A DNA stretch of 34,584 nt from Microvirga arvi (lineage in GTDB: Bacteria; Pseudomonadota; Alphaproteobacteria; Rhizobiales; Beijerinckiaceae), in contig NZ_JAFEMD010000055.1 in assembly GCF_016892765.1 (NCBI RefSeq), forward strand, positions 1 to 34,584. Reading direction: 5' to 3'. Both the position numbers and the translations under genes were made by a program. Of this stretch, positions 18,107-26,857 are shown in pieces. Position 1 is the stretch's first letter. Every line of letters begins with the position of its first letter. The notes under the pieces were generated by a model. The model was not told where the DNA came from. It did not search any database and was given only the letters and a program-made list of their open reading frames with translations.

Positions 18107-18979
18107 CTATACGCGCGCCGAAAACAGCCCTTGAGGGCGGAATGTCAGGATCAAAATGAAGATGACGAAGATACCAACCTGGCCCAACCGATCGCCGAGA
18201 AAGAAACCGCCGACTGATTCCACAAGGCCAACGAGTAGGCCGCCTACCAAGGCACCTACGATATTGCCCATGCTCCCGAGCACGACGATGGTAAAGGCGA
18301 GCAGGACGAAAACGTTGCCGATTTGAGGATTGACATAAAAGATCGGCAACAGCAGCGCGGCTGCTGCACCCAAACAGGCCGTTCCGATCCCCATCGTTTG
18401 CGCATAGACGCGATCCACATCGATTCCAACAACGCGCGCGCCAAAGGGTTCTTTGGCAACGGCGCGCATCGCTCGCCCAAAATCCGTTCGCTCAATGACC
18501 AGCCACATGGCAACGAAGAGCGCACAGGCTGCGACAAAGGCGATAATACGAGTCACTGGGATCAGTGCAAAACCGAGGTCCACAACCGCCATCATGTAGT
18601 CGAGCTGGAGCTGACGTGTATCACCCGTCCAAAGATAAAGTGCGAGATTGTCCATCACCACGGCGGCGCCAAGTGTGATCAGCAGAATATTAGTATCGCG
18701 CCCCTGCCCGGCGTTACCGATGACGTAGCGCTGTAGCCCATAACCCGCGAAGTACATCAGTACCATCATGAACGGGATGGTTACATAGGGATCGATCCCG
18801 AGAAGGGTAACGGCGAAGAAGACCCCATACATCGCTACCATCAGCAAGCTGCCATGCGCGAAGTTGATAATGTGGAGCACGCCGAAAATCAGCGTCAGCC
18901 CCATAGCCACGAGAGCGTAGACCGCGCCGTTCATGAGGCCGGTCACAACGGAATGCAGAAGGATTTCGAGGCTTAGCAT
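18107..18979 (-). CDS. livH: ABC transporter permease, LivH type
   Basis: 290 residues, multi-spanning. It has the N-terminal GLMNGAVYALVAMGLTLIFG and the coupling loop RTDFGRAMRAVAKEPFGARV typical of LivH. It is the first gene of the leftward arm. AAGGAG stands 11 nt before the ATG. The 286-nt region upstream is shared with the divergent lyase gene and carries IclR-type sites. Confidence 0.92.
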   Translation of the reverse strand: MLSLEILLHSVVTGLMNGAVYALVAMGLTLIFGVLHIINFAHGSLLMVAMYGVFFAVTLLGIDPYVTIPFMMVLMYFAGYGLQRYVIGNAGQGRDTNILLITLGAAVVMDNLALYLWTGDTRQLQLDYMMAVVDLGFALIPVTRIIAFVAACALFVAMWLVIERTDFGRAMRAVAKEPFGARVVGIDVDRVYAQTMGIGTACLGAAAALLLPIFYVNPQIGNVFVLLAFTIVVLGSMGNIVGALVGGLLVGLVESVGGFFLGDRLGQVGIFVIFILILTFRPQGLFSARV

Positions 18980-19034
18980 CGATGATGTGGCTCCTTCCCA
19001 AGGTCACTGAAAGTCATGGCCTGCACCACAATCT

Positions 19035-19051
19035 GTTCCACAATACAGAAC
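19035..19051. promoter_or_regulatory. Palindromic operator candidate A
   Basis: GTTCCACAATACAGAAC has GTTC/GAAC ends. Its complement, GTTCTGTATTGTGGAAC, matches the two sites near 19177 and 19197. It lies about 56 bp before livH, so it could control the leftward operon. IclR is the likely binder since the locus encodes one. Confidence 0.55.
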
Positions 19052-19147
19052 TGCGGTCCGAAGTGCGTTACAGGCTCCGACGGGCTCAGACGCTTGTCAA
19101 GAGGTTAGGCATAGGGACTGCGGAGTAGACCTATCCATCCTCGCCTA

Positions 19148-19176
19148 TTGACAAGGTCACGATAGCCGATCTTACT
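19148..19176 (+). promoter_or_regulatory. Promoter candidate for the lyase-livK-iclR arm
   Basis: A consensus -35 TTGACA (19148-19153) is followed 17 nt later by CTTACT (19171-19176), a weak -10. The paired operator candidates start right after it. A regulator bound there would overlap the transcription start. Confidence 0.45.
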
Positions 19177-19213
19177 GTTCCGTATTGTGTGTTCCCATTC
19201 CGTATTGCAGAAC
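19177..19213. promoter_or_regulatory. Tandem operator candidates B and C, 20 bp apart
   Basis: Site B starts GTTCCGTATTGTG at 19177; site C is ATTCCGTATTGCAGAAC at 19197-19213. They share TTCCGTATTG and sit exactly two helical turns apart, downstream of the TTGACA box. Both match site A on the other strand. IclR-family regulators commonly bind such semi-palindromic TTCCG...CGGAA-like sites as pairs of dimers. Confidence 0.6.
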
Positions 19214-19265
19214 ACTGATAGCTCTGTGGCTACAGAATTACTACCGCTAAGGATCGAGGAGTCGC

Positions 19266-20156
19266 ATGAGCGTACGATTGACGACACAGTTTCGGCGGCT
19301 CCTAGCGGAGCCAGGCCTCCGAGTCGTACCGGGTGTAGCCGACGCGCTGTTCGCGCGGATTGTGGCGGAGGTCGGGTTTCCAATCGTCTACATGTCTGGC
19401 GCCGGCACCACGGCCGTCAGGCTCGGAACACCCGACATTGGCTTGTTGAGCATGACCGAGATGGCCGACAACGCTGGCCGCATCGTAGACGCAAGCGGTC
19501 TCCCGCTGATCGCGGATGCTGATAACGGTTATGGTGGCCCTCTGAACGTCAGGCGTACGATCCAATGCTTCGAGAAAGCTGGCGCCGCTGCAATTCATCT
19601 CGAGGACCAGGTCTTCCCCAAGCGCTGTGGCCACATGGATGGCAAGCTGCTCATCAGCCAGGCTGATATGGTGGCGAAGGTCAAGGCAGCCGTTGATGCC
19701 CGGCGCGACCCTGACTTCACCATTATCGCGAGAACCGATGCAATCGCTGTCGAGGGCCTCGAGAAAGCGATCGAGCGCGCTAACGCCTATCGCGAGGCTG
19801 GCGCCGATATCATCTTTATAGAGGCACCGGCTGAAGAGCATCTGGGAGCGGTTATTGGCGCGGTTCCTGGACCTCATCTTTACAACATGGCATCGAGCGG
19901 CAAGACGCCCTTCCTGAAGGCGTCAGAAATCGAGGCGCATGGATTCAAGGTCGCGATCTATCCGAACTGGGCGATGTTTGGGGCAATCCGCGCCGCACGC
20001 GAAATCCTACGACATCTGAGGGACACCGGCGATATCGCCGCCATTCGGGAGGATGTTGTCAGCTTCAAGGAGTTTTTCGACCTGCTGGGCATGCAGGAGG
20101 TGCGGAAGCTCGATGCGCTCTATGCCTCAAGCGACGTTGGTCGCCTCAACTACTGA
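19266..20156 (+). CDS. Isocitrate-lyase/PEP-mutase-family C-C lyase
   Basis: A 296-residue TIM-barrel protein. Visible landmarks are YMSGAGTTA, the metal-site motif IADADNGYGG, HLEDQ, and the catalytic loop KRCGHMDGK. The loop cysteine marks lyases such as 2-methylisocitrate lyase (PrpB) and 2,3-dimethylmalate lyase, rather than phosphonate mutases. The expected reaction is cleavage of a substituted malate-type acid to pyruvate or another oxoacid plus a carboxylic acid. GAGGAG precedes the start. It heads the rightward arm with livK and iclR. Oxaloacetate decarboxylase-type activity is an alternative. Confidence 0.88.
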   Translation: MSVRLTTQFRRLLAEPGLRVVPGVADALFARIVAEVGFPIVYMSGAGTTAVRLGTPDIGLLSMTEMADNAGRIVDASGLPLIADADNGYGGPLNVRRTIQCFEKAGAAAIHLEDQVFPKRCGHMDGKLLISQADMVAKVKAAVDARRDPDFTIIARTDAIAVEGLEKAIERANAYREAGADIIFIEAPAEEHLGAVIGAVPGPHLYNMASSGKTPFLKASEIEAHGFKVAIYPNWAMFGAIRAAREILRHLRDTGDIAAIREDVVSFKEFFDLLGMQEVRKLDALYASSDVGRLNY

Positions 20157-20190
20157 GCGCTCGTCCAGAACAGAAGCCAGGAGGGAATAC

Positions 20191-21423
20191 ATGAGCAAGA
20201 CCATAGTCAACGGCACAAACGGCATCTCTCGCCGAAACCTACTGATAACGGGCGCAGCCGGCGTCGCAAGCATCGGTTTCCCAGCCGTACTGCGTGCGCA
20301 ACCTGCCACGATCCGCATCGGCGTTCAGCATCCCGTAACTGGCTTTCTCGCCTATTCAGGCGGTCAGTGCCGTACTGGGGCGACCATGGCGATTGACGCG
20401 ATCAATGCAGCTGGAGGAATCAAGTCGCTGGGCGGCGCGAAGCTGGAAGCGGTTCTCTCGGACAACCAGAGTAAGGTCGATGTCGGCCTCTCCGAATTCG
20501 AGAAGCTGGCCGAGTCGGGCGTCTCAGCCTTCGTGGGCCCCTACGCGAGCGCTATCGGCATCGCCACGTCTCAGGCCGCGACCCGCTACAATCTTCCGCA
20601 TGTCTGTGACCTGACAACCTCGGACCTCGTTATTTCCAAGGACAAACCGTCGACCTTTCGATTCTCGCCTGGATACGGGCAGATCGCCAGGGAGGCTGTC
20701 GAGCGCCTAGTCAAGATTAACGATGCAGCTGGGAAACCCGTTAAAACAGTCATGCTGGTGCATGAGGAGTCGGAGACCGGATCCGGCGCGCAAAAGCGTC
20801 TGATTGAGGAGTTGCCTAAGCATAATTTCGAGATTGTTGACTCGATTCTGCACCCGAATCCGATGCGCGACTTCACCAACATTGTTCTGCGCATCAAACA
20901 GCGGCAACCCGACCTCCTGATCATCGGCAACTTTTACAATGAGTATGTATTGCTCGTCCGCACGATTCACCAACAGAAAGTGCAGCTGAAGGGCATTTAT
21001 TCTGTGATCGGCGGCGGAGCCACAAGTTTCCGCTTCCTACGCGAGTCACCAGAAGCGGCACAGTACGCTATGGATTGCAATCACTGGTACAATCCGAAAA
21101 GCCAGAAGGCACTCGACCTGCGCAAGAAGGTAGAAGCCGCTGGGCTCGATTTCTCCTACGAGCTTTGGTTGAACTACAATGCTGTTGAGCTTCTAGCAGA
21201 CGCGATTGAGCGCGCCGGATCTGACAAGCGCGACGCGATCGTTGACGCCCTCGCCTCGAGCACCTTCAAAGACCATATGCTACCCTACGGTCCAACGAAG
21301 TTTGTAAATGGACAGAATACCGGTGCTTTGTCGTCCAACCTTCAGGTTCTGGGCAACAACATTGAACTCATCCTGCCAGAGGAGTTCTCATCAGCCAAGC
21401 CGGTCTTCCCTCGGCCATCCTGA
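20191..21423 (+). CDS. ABC transporter substrate-binding protein, LivK type, Tat-like signal
   Basis: 410 residues from the ATG at 20191, preceded by GGAGGG. The frame is open further upstream, but that part overlaps the lyase gene. The N-terminus carries SRRNLLITGAAGVASIGFPA, a twin-arginine-type signal. The mature part begins ATIRIGVQHPVTGFLAYSG, the periplasmic binding fold of the branched-chain amino acid/amide (HAAT) family. It should deliver substrate to LivHMGF, encoded divergently. Confidence 0.9.
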   Translation: MSKTIVNGTNGISRRNLLITGAAGVASIGFPAVLRAQPATIRIGVQHPVTGFLAYSGGQCRTGATMAIDAINAAGGIKSLGGAKLEAVLSDNQSKVDVGLSEFEKLAESGVSAFVGPYASAIGIATSQAATRYNLPHVCDLTTSDLVISKDKPSTFRFSPGYGQIAREAVERLVKINDAAGKPVKTVMLVHEESETGSGAQKRLIEELPKHNFEIVDSILHPNPMRDFTNIVLRIKQRQPDLLIIGNFYNEYVLLVRTIHQQKVQLKGIYSVIGGGATSFRFLRESPEAAQYAMDCNHWYNPKSQKALDLRKKVEAAGLDFSYELWLNYNAVELLADAIERAGSDKRDAIVDALASSTFKDHMLPYGPTKFVNGQNTGALSSNLQVLGNNIELILPEEFSSAKPVFPRPS

Positions 21424-21551
21424 TCAGGTACGTCCGGGTCGAGGGCTTGGGGTTGATCTGGCCGGTTCGCAGAGGTTTCGCCTGCGGGCGGCCGCAACAC
21501 CCCCAGGCTACGTCCCAACTTTGTACCGAACCACAAGCGAGGAAGCGAGAG

Positions 21552-22388
21552 GTGGACAAAAGCGTCACGAAAATGTTCGCGCTTATCGAAGCCCTAGCGG
21601 GGAGCGAGCAACCGCGAGGAGTGACGGAATTGGCGCGAGAGCTTGCTCTCACCAAGACCAACGTCCACCGGCTCCTGCGCACGCTTGAAGCGAACGGCTT
21701 TGCGCGTCGCGTCGGTGAACTCGGCCGGTATGAGCTAACACTCAAACTATGGGAATTAAGTTCTCAGGTCGTCGCGCGGCTTGACGTAAAAAAGGAGAGC
21801 GCGGGCTTCCTGGCGCGCCTTTCGGAAATGACGCAAGAGACCGTACATCTTTCCGTCCGCGACGGGTTTGATGTCGTCTACATCGACAAGATCGAAAGTG
21901 CTGAGCCCGTTCGAGCGTTCACAAAGGTCGGTTCCCGAGCGCCACTCTACTGTGTTGGTACTGGCAAGGCGATGCTGGCCTTCCTCCCACCTGAGCAGAT
22001 TGCAAGCCTTGAGGGCCGGCTTGAGCGATATACCGACACGACCATCACGGATTTTGGGGCGCTGCAAGAGGAACTGGCTCAAGTCCGGAGCCAGGGCTTC
22101 GCTGTATACCGGGCCGAGTGGCGCGACGGCGTTAACAGCATTGCCGCACCAATTCGCGATCATAGCGGGTCTGTTATCGCGGCGGTCGGGATCGCCGGAC
22201 CAGCAACTCGACTGCAACCCAACGCCTTTCCACGGCTCGCTCCGCTGGTGGTTGACACTGCGGCCGCCATCTCCCGTCGACTTGGATATCGACCTACGGG
22301 GGATGCAACAGGCTCAAACATTGATCAACCAGGCGGACTTTCAATAGAAGATCATTCGCAACACAGGTCAGCACAAGGGCACGCGTGA
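21552..22388 (+). CDS. IclR-family transcriptional regulator
   Basis: 278 residues from the GTG at 21552 (VDKSVTKMFALIEAL). The upstream extension of the frame has no similarity to the family. The winged helix is GVTELARELALTKTNVHRLLRTLEANGFARR. The effector domain shows VYIDKIES, APLYCVGTGKAMLA and VNSIAAPI. IclR proteins sense small acids and repress or activate nearby catabolic genes. It probably binds the repeated GTTCCGTATTG sites between livH and the lyase. The C-terminal about 30 residues are extra. Confidence 0.9.
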   Translation: MDKSVTKMFALIEALAGSEQPRGVTELARELALTKTNVHRLLRTLEANGFARRVGELGRYELTLKLWELSSQVVARLDVKKESAGFLARLSEMTQETVHLSVRDGFDVVYIDKIESAEPVRAFTKVGSRAPLYCVGTGKAMLAFLPPEQIASLEGRLERYTDTTITDFGALQEELAQVRSQGFAVYRAEWRDGVNSIAAPIRDHSGSVIAAVGIAGPATRLQPNAFPRLAPLVVDTAAAISRRLGYRPTGDATGSNIDQPGGLSIEDHSQHRSAQGHA

Positions 22389-22704
22389 TCAGTTCGGGAG
22401 ATCACCAGGGACTTAGAGTTTCAGCCGACAGCCGCGGTGACCAAGGGAGTAGTCAGGCGGCCGAGGCTTTCGTCAAGGATAGGTCTACTTGACAGCGAAG
22501 TCGGTCCTGCAGGAGCTTGTGAACCGAACTGGATTGTCAGCGTGATTGGCGTCTATAACCCTCATTCGCGGGATATTGAGGGGGAACCTCAGCTGAGCAC
22601 TCATTGCGAGTTAGCTATGCCGCAAGTGAGGCACTCTACATCAAGGCGTGGGTGGCTTGCCCCCGGCCTATCCCGCTCCAGGGGGAAAGAAATCGGCAGT
22701 TCGA
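22389..22704. other. Gap with no supported gene
   Basis: Between the end of iclR and the broken SNF2 gene I see no coding frame with a domain or a good start, no strong hairpin and no repeat. It probably marks the boundary between the chromosomal locus and the eroded accessory DNA. Confidence 0.4.
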
Positions 22705-24368
22705 TCAGCCGTCGGTTGTTCGCTTAAACAAGCTCTCTACATCGCGGCCTGATGTCGGCGATTGCAGCATCTCACGAGACAACGCTCGCTTAGCAGACAG
22801 TAGTTCGTCCAGCGTCTTGTCGAATGATACCTTAGCATGCGGCTCGAAGATCGCAATCGGCAAGTGAATTGTGACAGGTTTCGTTTGGCCAATGCGAAAC
22901 GCACGATCATTGCATTGGTCCTCGACAGCTGGATTCCACCTGCGGCTGAGATGGATCACCTGGTTGGCGGCCGTGATAGTGAGGCCCACGCCGGCTGCCT
23001 TGGGGAAAGAACCAACAGGTCGAATCCCGGTGGGCGCGACTGAAACTCGTTCACAATCCGCTGGCGCTGCTCTCCTGGCGTGCCCCCATTGATGATCGCC
23101 GGACGTCGTTCCATGTCGAACATCTGCGCTACGCCGTCTGCGACAAGCGTCTGCATCGCCAAGCTCTCGATGAACACGAGCGCCTTCTTACCCTTGGCGT
23201 CGATCTCCTGCAGGATTTCAAGCGTCTTCCGCAACCGGGCAGAGCGATCCGCAAAGGCGTGGAAGTTCAGGTTTGGTGATGCGGCCGCCACCTCGAGCCT
23301 GTCGGGATGCAGGGATACGCCGCGCAGGTCATGGATGGCTTTCAGCATCTGGCCCGGCTTGTCGCTGCGGCGGCCCTGCGCCGCGGACACGACGCGCTCG
23401 TAAGCAGTCCGCTGTTCGGGCGGCATTGGGATTTCGTAACGGTTTTCGCTCTTTTCGGGCAAGCCCTCCAGAACCTCGTCTTTCATGCGCCGGAGCATGA
23501 TGGCAGGTGCAGCGTCCACCGGCTGATCGAGCTTTTTCTTTAAGGCAATCAGCTGATCACCCGCATCCTCGCGGTAGGTTGCCGAGAACGTCTTGAGGTC
23601 ACCGAGATAGCCGGGGACGAGGCGATCCATGATGCACCAGAGATCCTCCAGCCGATTTTTGATCGGTGTACCTGTCAGCCCGAGCACGAAATCTGCGTTC
23701 AGCGTCTCGGCGGCCTTGGTATTGAGTGTGTCGGGTGCCTTTACCTTTTGCATCTCATCGAACAAGACGAGGGAGTACCGGATCGGCGCGAAGGCCTGCT
23801 CGTGGTCTGTGAGTGTTTCGTAGGTGGTCAGAATCCAATCAGCCTGCCGAAGACGAGCCCGATCCAGTGTTTCGCCGGGATCGGTGCGGCGCTCGGGGAC
23901 TACCTTGAGCAGGCGCAAGCCCTTGCCGTAGGCGTCCAGCCGCTCACCGAGTCCTTGAGCCGCAAGATGCCTTGCGCTTTCCTCCTCCCAGTTCTTGAGC
24001 AGAGCCGTGGGTGCCACGACAAGGATCGGTCCGCGGTCGACGCGTGCGTCTCCGGCCTTGCGCGCCGCCTACTGGTTGCTCCTGACCCATGCTAAGAAGG
24101 CGAGCGCTTGGAACGTTTTGCCGAGGCCCATGTCATCTGCGAGCAGCACTCCCGGCCACCCTGCGCACCAGGCAGAAACAAGCCAAGCGAAGCCATGCTC
24201 CTGGTGTGGCTTGAACCGGGTTGTCCCCATGCGATCCACTTGCGGCTCGAAGGGCAGCAGCGCAACGCGGCGGCGAAACCTCTGTTCGTATTCGACGCCC
24301 TCGTAGTTGTTCTTGATAAGGAGGACCTGCTTCTGCTCAGGTTCAGGCTCTGCAGTATCCTCAGAGGC
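22705..24368 (-). pseudogene. SNF2-family helicase, broken
   Basis: Read on the minus strand, the reconstructed protein has FKPHQEHGFAWL, Walker A LADDMGLGKT, ILVVAPTALLKNW, a DEMQ box, GLTGTPIKNRLEDLW and the C-terminal RAFRIGQTKPV. An in-frame TAG lies at 24069-24071, between the Walker A part and APTALL. One base is missing near 23000-23001: restoring an A gives LSPKAAGVGLTIT and joins the two 3' frames. A further in-frame TGA at 24369-24371 cuts off any N-terminal domain. SNF2 proteins remodel DNA-protein complexes and in islands often belong to defence systems. With these lesions it is very probably inactive. Confidence 0.85.
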
Positions 24369-24616
24369 TCATCTGGCCGTGGCGGCCGGCGCCATCTGAC
24401 AATAAGCATCTCAGCTCAGGACCTAACCGTAGTGAACATCCTCGCCAAGGGTGGTGGCGTCACTAGAGCAGTCATGATCGAGCGACTAGCCCTCGCATCG
24501 TTGAAGGACGGCACTGCTGGAGCACGTCTCCTGCTCGGCAAGGGTGCCAAGCCGAAGCGCAAGTACAAGTACGCCCCGCGCGCTCGGGTAGACAGCCTCG
24601 GTCTATGACAGAGGCT

Positions 24617-24647
24617 AACAAAGGATGATCCAAGATCATCCTTTGTT
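24617..24647. terminator. Perfect 14-bp bidirectional hairpin
   Basis: AACAAAGGATGATC (24617-24630) and GATCATCCTTTGTT (24634-24647) pair without mismatch around the 3-nt loop CAA. The arms end in AACAAA/TTTGTT, so both directions have a short T-rich end. It lies just past the end of the minus-strand small gene at 24656 and could terminate it. Confidence 0.7.
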
Positions 24648-24655
24648 TATGAAGT

Positions 24656-24916
24656 CTAATCGCCTTGAAGGGTGCGGATCTCACCAATGACCTTCACGCA
24701 CAACTGAACTGACTTGTTCCAGTTTTCAGCAGCAAGCAGCGCTCGCTTCCCTTGCTTCTCGTAAAGCTTCCGAGCCTCAGAGTCCTCTGAAAACCGCTCT
24801 GCCTTTTGGAAGGCCTCGAGAGCTTCGGCACCTGCAGCCTGTGCCTCCGCCCATGCCTTCTCATATGCCGCAACGGCATTCTTCAGCGCGTCCTTAAGTT
24901 CGTCTTGGGTCGGCAT
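24656..24916 (-). CDS. Small helical hypothetical protein
   Basis: An 86-residue protein rich in Ala, Glu and Lys (DELKDALKNAVAAYEKAW... EARKLYEKQGKRALLAAENW), predicted by eye to be mostly helical and possibly coiled coil. No family is recognised. AAGGGA lies about 9 nt before the ATG. A coding-like fragment (LELWRELRAAGKYAWELRIEK) ends 22 nt upstream on the same strand without a good start, perhaps the relic of a partner gene. Confidence 0.6.
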   Translation of the reverse strand: MPTQDELKDALKNAVAAYEKAWAEAQAAGAEALEAFQKAERFSEDSEARKLYEKQGKRALLAAENWNKSVQLCVKVIGEIRTLQGD

Positions 24917-25211
24917 GTTGTTCTGTCCCTTGCTCGCTCACTTCTCAATCCGAAGCTCCCAGGCGTACTTACCCGCCGCCCTCAGCTCGCGCCAGAGCTC
25001 CAACGATTTAGCAGTGGATCTGGTGCTTTGCTTTTCGCTAGGGCGCTTCTTCGTCCAACGTTGACGATTGCGCTAAGCGACTTACTTCTAAAGTGTGCCA
25101 GTTCCCTTGGCGTAGAGACGCCCTGGTTGAGGTTCCTAGACAGCCCTCAGCCGGGACGCTTCCATCTCAGCCCGATCAGCAGAAAAGTGCTGGCGGCAAA
25201 AGGAAAAAAGC
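24917..25211. other. Eroded DNA without an intact gene
   Basis: Besides the short minus-strand coding-like tail at 24938-25072 (stop-bounded, no start codon), I see only weak frames in both directions. It appears to be decaying island sequence. Confidence 0.35.
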
Positions 25212-25493
25212 TTACTTCGGCCACCGGTTCTCCAGTACTTTAGCGGCCCTTAGTCGCCCGCGTTTATCGTCGATCCGCTGCACCTCAGAATTCGAATAGC
25301 CCTCCACTCGGCAGAGAACCCACTCTCACCTATCGCCGCTAACGAGATGCCTAAGGATCAGCCCTTCCTCGATCAGGGTTTTTACCGCAGCTTCAAGCTC
25401 GTGGGCTTGGCCCTTTTGAATGTCACCGAGCCAGCACCGGTCATTTTCCTCAATCTCTGCAACTATCCCTGCGGGGTCACTAGGAGTATCCTC
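25212..25493 (-). pseudogene. Small gene remnant with in-frame stop
   Basis: The minus strand reads DPAGIVAEIEENDRCWLGDI, then QKGQAHELEAAVKTLIEEGL and ILRHLVSGDR. A TGA (25326-25328) follows, then in the same frame EWVLCRVEGYSNSEVQRIDD and a final stop at 25212-25214. Both halves look coding. There is no ATG in frame after the TAA at 25494-25496, so the 5' end is also lost. No family is recognised. Confidence 0.45.
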
Positions 25494-25541
25494 TTATTCT
25501 TGAGCCAGTTTCGGTTGCTATATACGATCAGTCACTGGTAC

Positions 25542-26132
25542 TTAAGGAGCTTGGTACCCCGACCAATGCCGCTCGATCTTCCAGAGCTCGCCTAGCGTGG
25601 TTTCACGTACAGCGGCGATTACCGCTTCATAGTCGGTGCTGCTGAAGGCTGACCAACCAACAGCATTTGCTCGTCGCCAAACAGCCCTGTGGCTGCCACT
25701 ATGGCCAGCGATCAGGCTGTTCAGGAGCAGCCTGTCGATAGGTGGATGGATCGCGTTCACCTTCCTTCGCTGAGCATCAGGCATTGCTTGTGGATCAGAA
25801 GGGCCAACGACGTACAGCGGCTTGAGATAGCAGTTGATCAGTTTGGCGGCGACCCCTTGGGTGAACTCCCGACAGGGTCCGCTCCCAACAACAGCAGGAG
25901 CCAAGTCGACGAGGCGCTCTCGCATTTGCCGGTGATAGCTATCGAAATGCTCTGCATCCGGGAGCATATGCCATCCAGAAGCCACTTCACTCAGGCCAGA
26001 TTTCTCAATCAACTTCACGCCGGCTGATACTGGAAAGCGACATTTCTTTGAAGCAGAAGCGGCAGTCGCTGCGCACCAAGCAGCGAATCGGTGGCTGTGG
26101 ACAGAAAAAATGTAATCAGTTGGACCCAGCAT
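25542..26132 (-). CDS. Conserved-looking hypothetical protein
   Basis: 196 residues from the ATG at 26132 (MLGPTDYIFSVHSHRFAAWC). The open frame runs about 19 codons further up, but that part overlaps the neighbouring gene. Features: FTQGVAAKLINCYLKPLYV, then VNAIHPPIDRLLLNSL, and a C-terminal WSAFSSTDYEAVIAAVRE segment followed by LWKIERHW. I recall no function for this arrangement. No signal peptide or membrane segment is evident. It overlaps the gene upstream by 17 nt and so belongs to a three-gene unit. Confidence 0.7.
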   Translation of the reverse strand: MLGPTDYIFSVHSHRFAAWCAATAASASKKCRFPVSAGVKLIEKSGLSEVASGWHMLPDAEHFDSYHRQMRERLVDLAPAVVGSGPCREFTQGVAAKLINCYLKPLYVVGPSDPQAMPDAQRRKVNAIHPPIDRLLLNSLIAGHSGSHRAVWRRANAVGWSAFSSTDYEAVIAAVRETTLGELWKIERHWSGYQAP

Positions 26133-26340
26133 GGTGTTCTTTCTGTTGTAGCTCGATCCACTCATAGGCCTTGGCGATCGCAGCCTCACGATCGGAAGCC
26201 ATAATCAGCGTCGGGCGCTGCTCGGGCAGCGCCACAGCAGCGATCCACTCAAGACCAGCATGCGTGAGGCGGATCTGGTAACCGCGGTGCTCAAGGAGTT
26301 CAGTGCCGGTTGACCGATCGTCGTTAACTATCGCGGTCAT
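26116..26340 (-). CDS. Small hypothetical protein, middle of a three-gene unit
   Basis: A 74-residue protein (MTAIVNDDRSTGTELLEHRG...). It has a strand-strand-helix look: YQIRLTHAGLEWIAAVALP then REAAIAKAYEWIELQQKEHH. No family is recognised. Its ATG overlaps the stop of the gene before it by 4 nt, and its end overlaps the start of the next gene. Confidence 0.65.
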   Translation of the reverse strand: MTAIVNDDRSTGTELLEHRGYQIRLTHAGLEWIAAVALPEQRPTLIMASDREAAIAKAYEWIELQQKEHHAGSN

Positions 26341-26720
26341 CCCAAGGACTGCACCGCACTGGGCGCCTTCGCGAGATCAATCCTTACCGTGTAGACGCTC
26401 GGGCCTCCAACGATCATAGACTGCCTGACAGTAAATGGTGTCCTCACCCCTTCTTCGGTTGGGACGAAAGTGACCACTGCGGTATTCTCGTGATCTGGCA
26501 GACGTGCCCGAATGAAGGACCTCGAGATTCCCTGCATGATCCGAAACTGCTGCTCGGTAAGCTCAATCTCTGCCCGGTAATGCGTGCGTGGCATCCCTGT
26601 AGGGCGCCGCAACTCCCCCTCCTCCATTTGGGTCACTCGCACTGGCTGAAACGTATAAGGCTTCAGCTCCGGCAGGATCCAGGCGATCTCTTCTGGCCAA
26701 TCGATTATGCTCATAGACAT
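26337..26720 (-). CDS. Hypothetical protein, first of a three-gene unit
   Basis: A 127-residue acidic-neutral protein starting MSMSIIDWPEEIAWILPELK, with a predicted beta-rich middle (RVTQMEEGELRRPTGMPRTH) and RAEIELTEQQFRIMQGISRS. The size and style suggest a phage structural or accessory protein, but I recognise no family. It is divergent from the putative excisionase-type gene at 26858. Confidence 0.6.
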   Translation of the reverse strand: MSMSIIDWPEEIAWILPELKPYTFQPVRVTQMEEGELRRPTGMPRTHYRAEIELTEQQFRIMQGISRSFIRARLPDHENTAVVTFVPTEEGVRTPFTVRQSMIVGGPSVYTVRIDLAKAPSAVQSLG

Positions 26721-26857
26721 CAGACACTCCAGGCTTGGCCTAAGAGCCAGGAGGTTAGCATAGAATATCGCGCCCGCTGGACTCTAGAGGCTTGATGCAT
26801 GTGAGCTCCAGCGCGTCCACAGCTGCCTTCGGCAGGCTCAGACCACAGGATTAGACT

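Noticed and set aside
24108..24608. Plus-strand frame opposite the SNF2 5' end
   Set aside because: The first two thirds are antisense to recognisable SNF2 sequence. Only the basic C-terminal part could be a separate small gene, and it lacks a good start.
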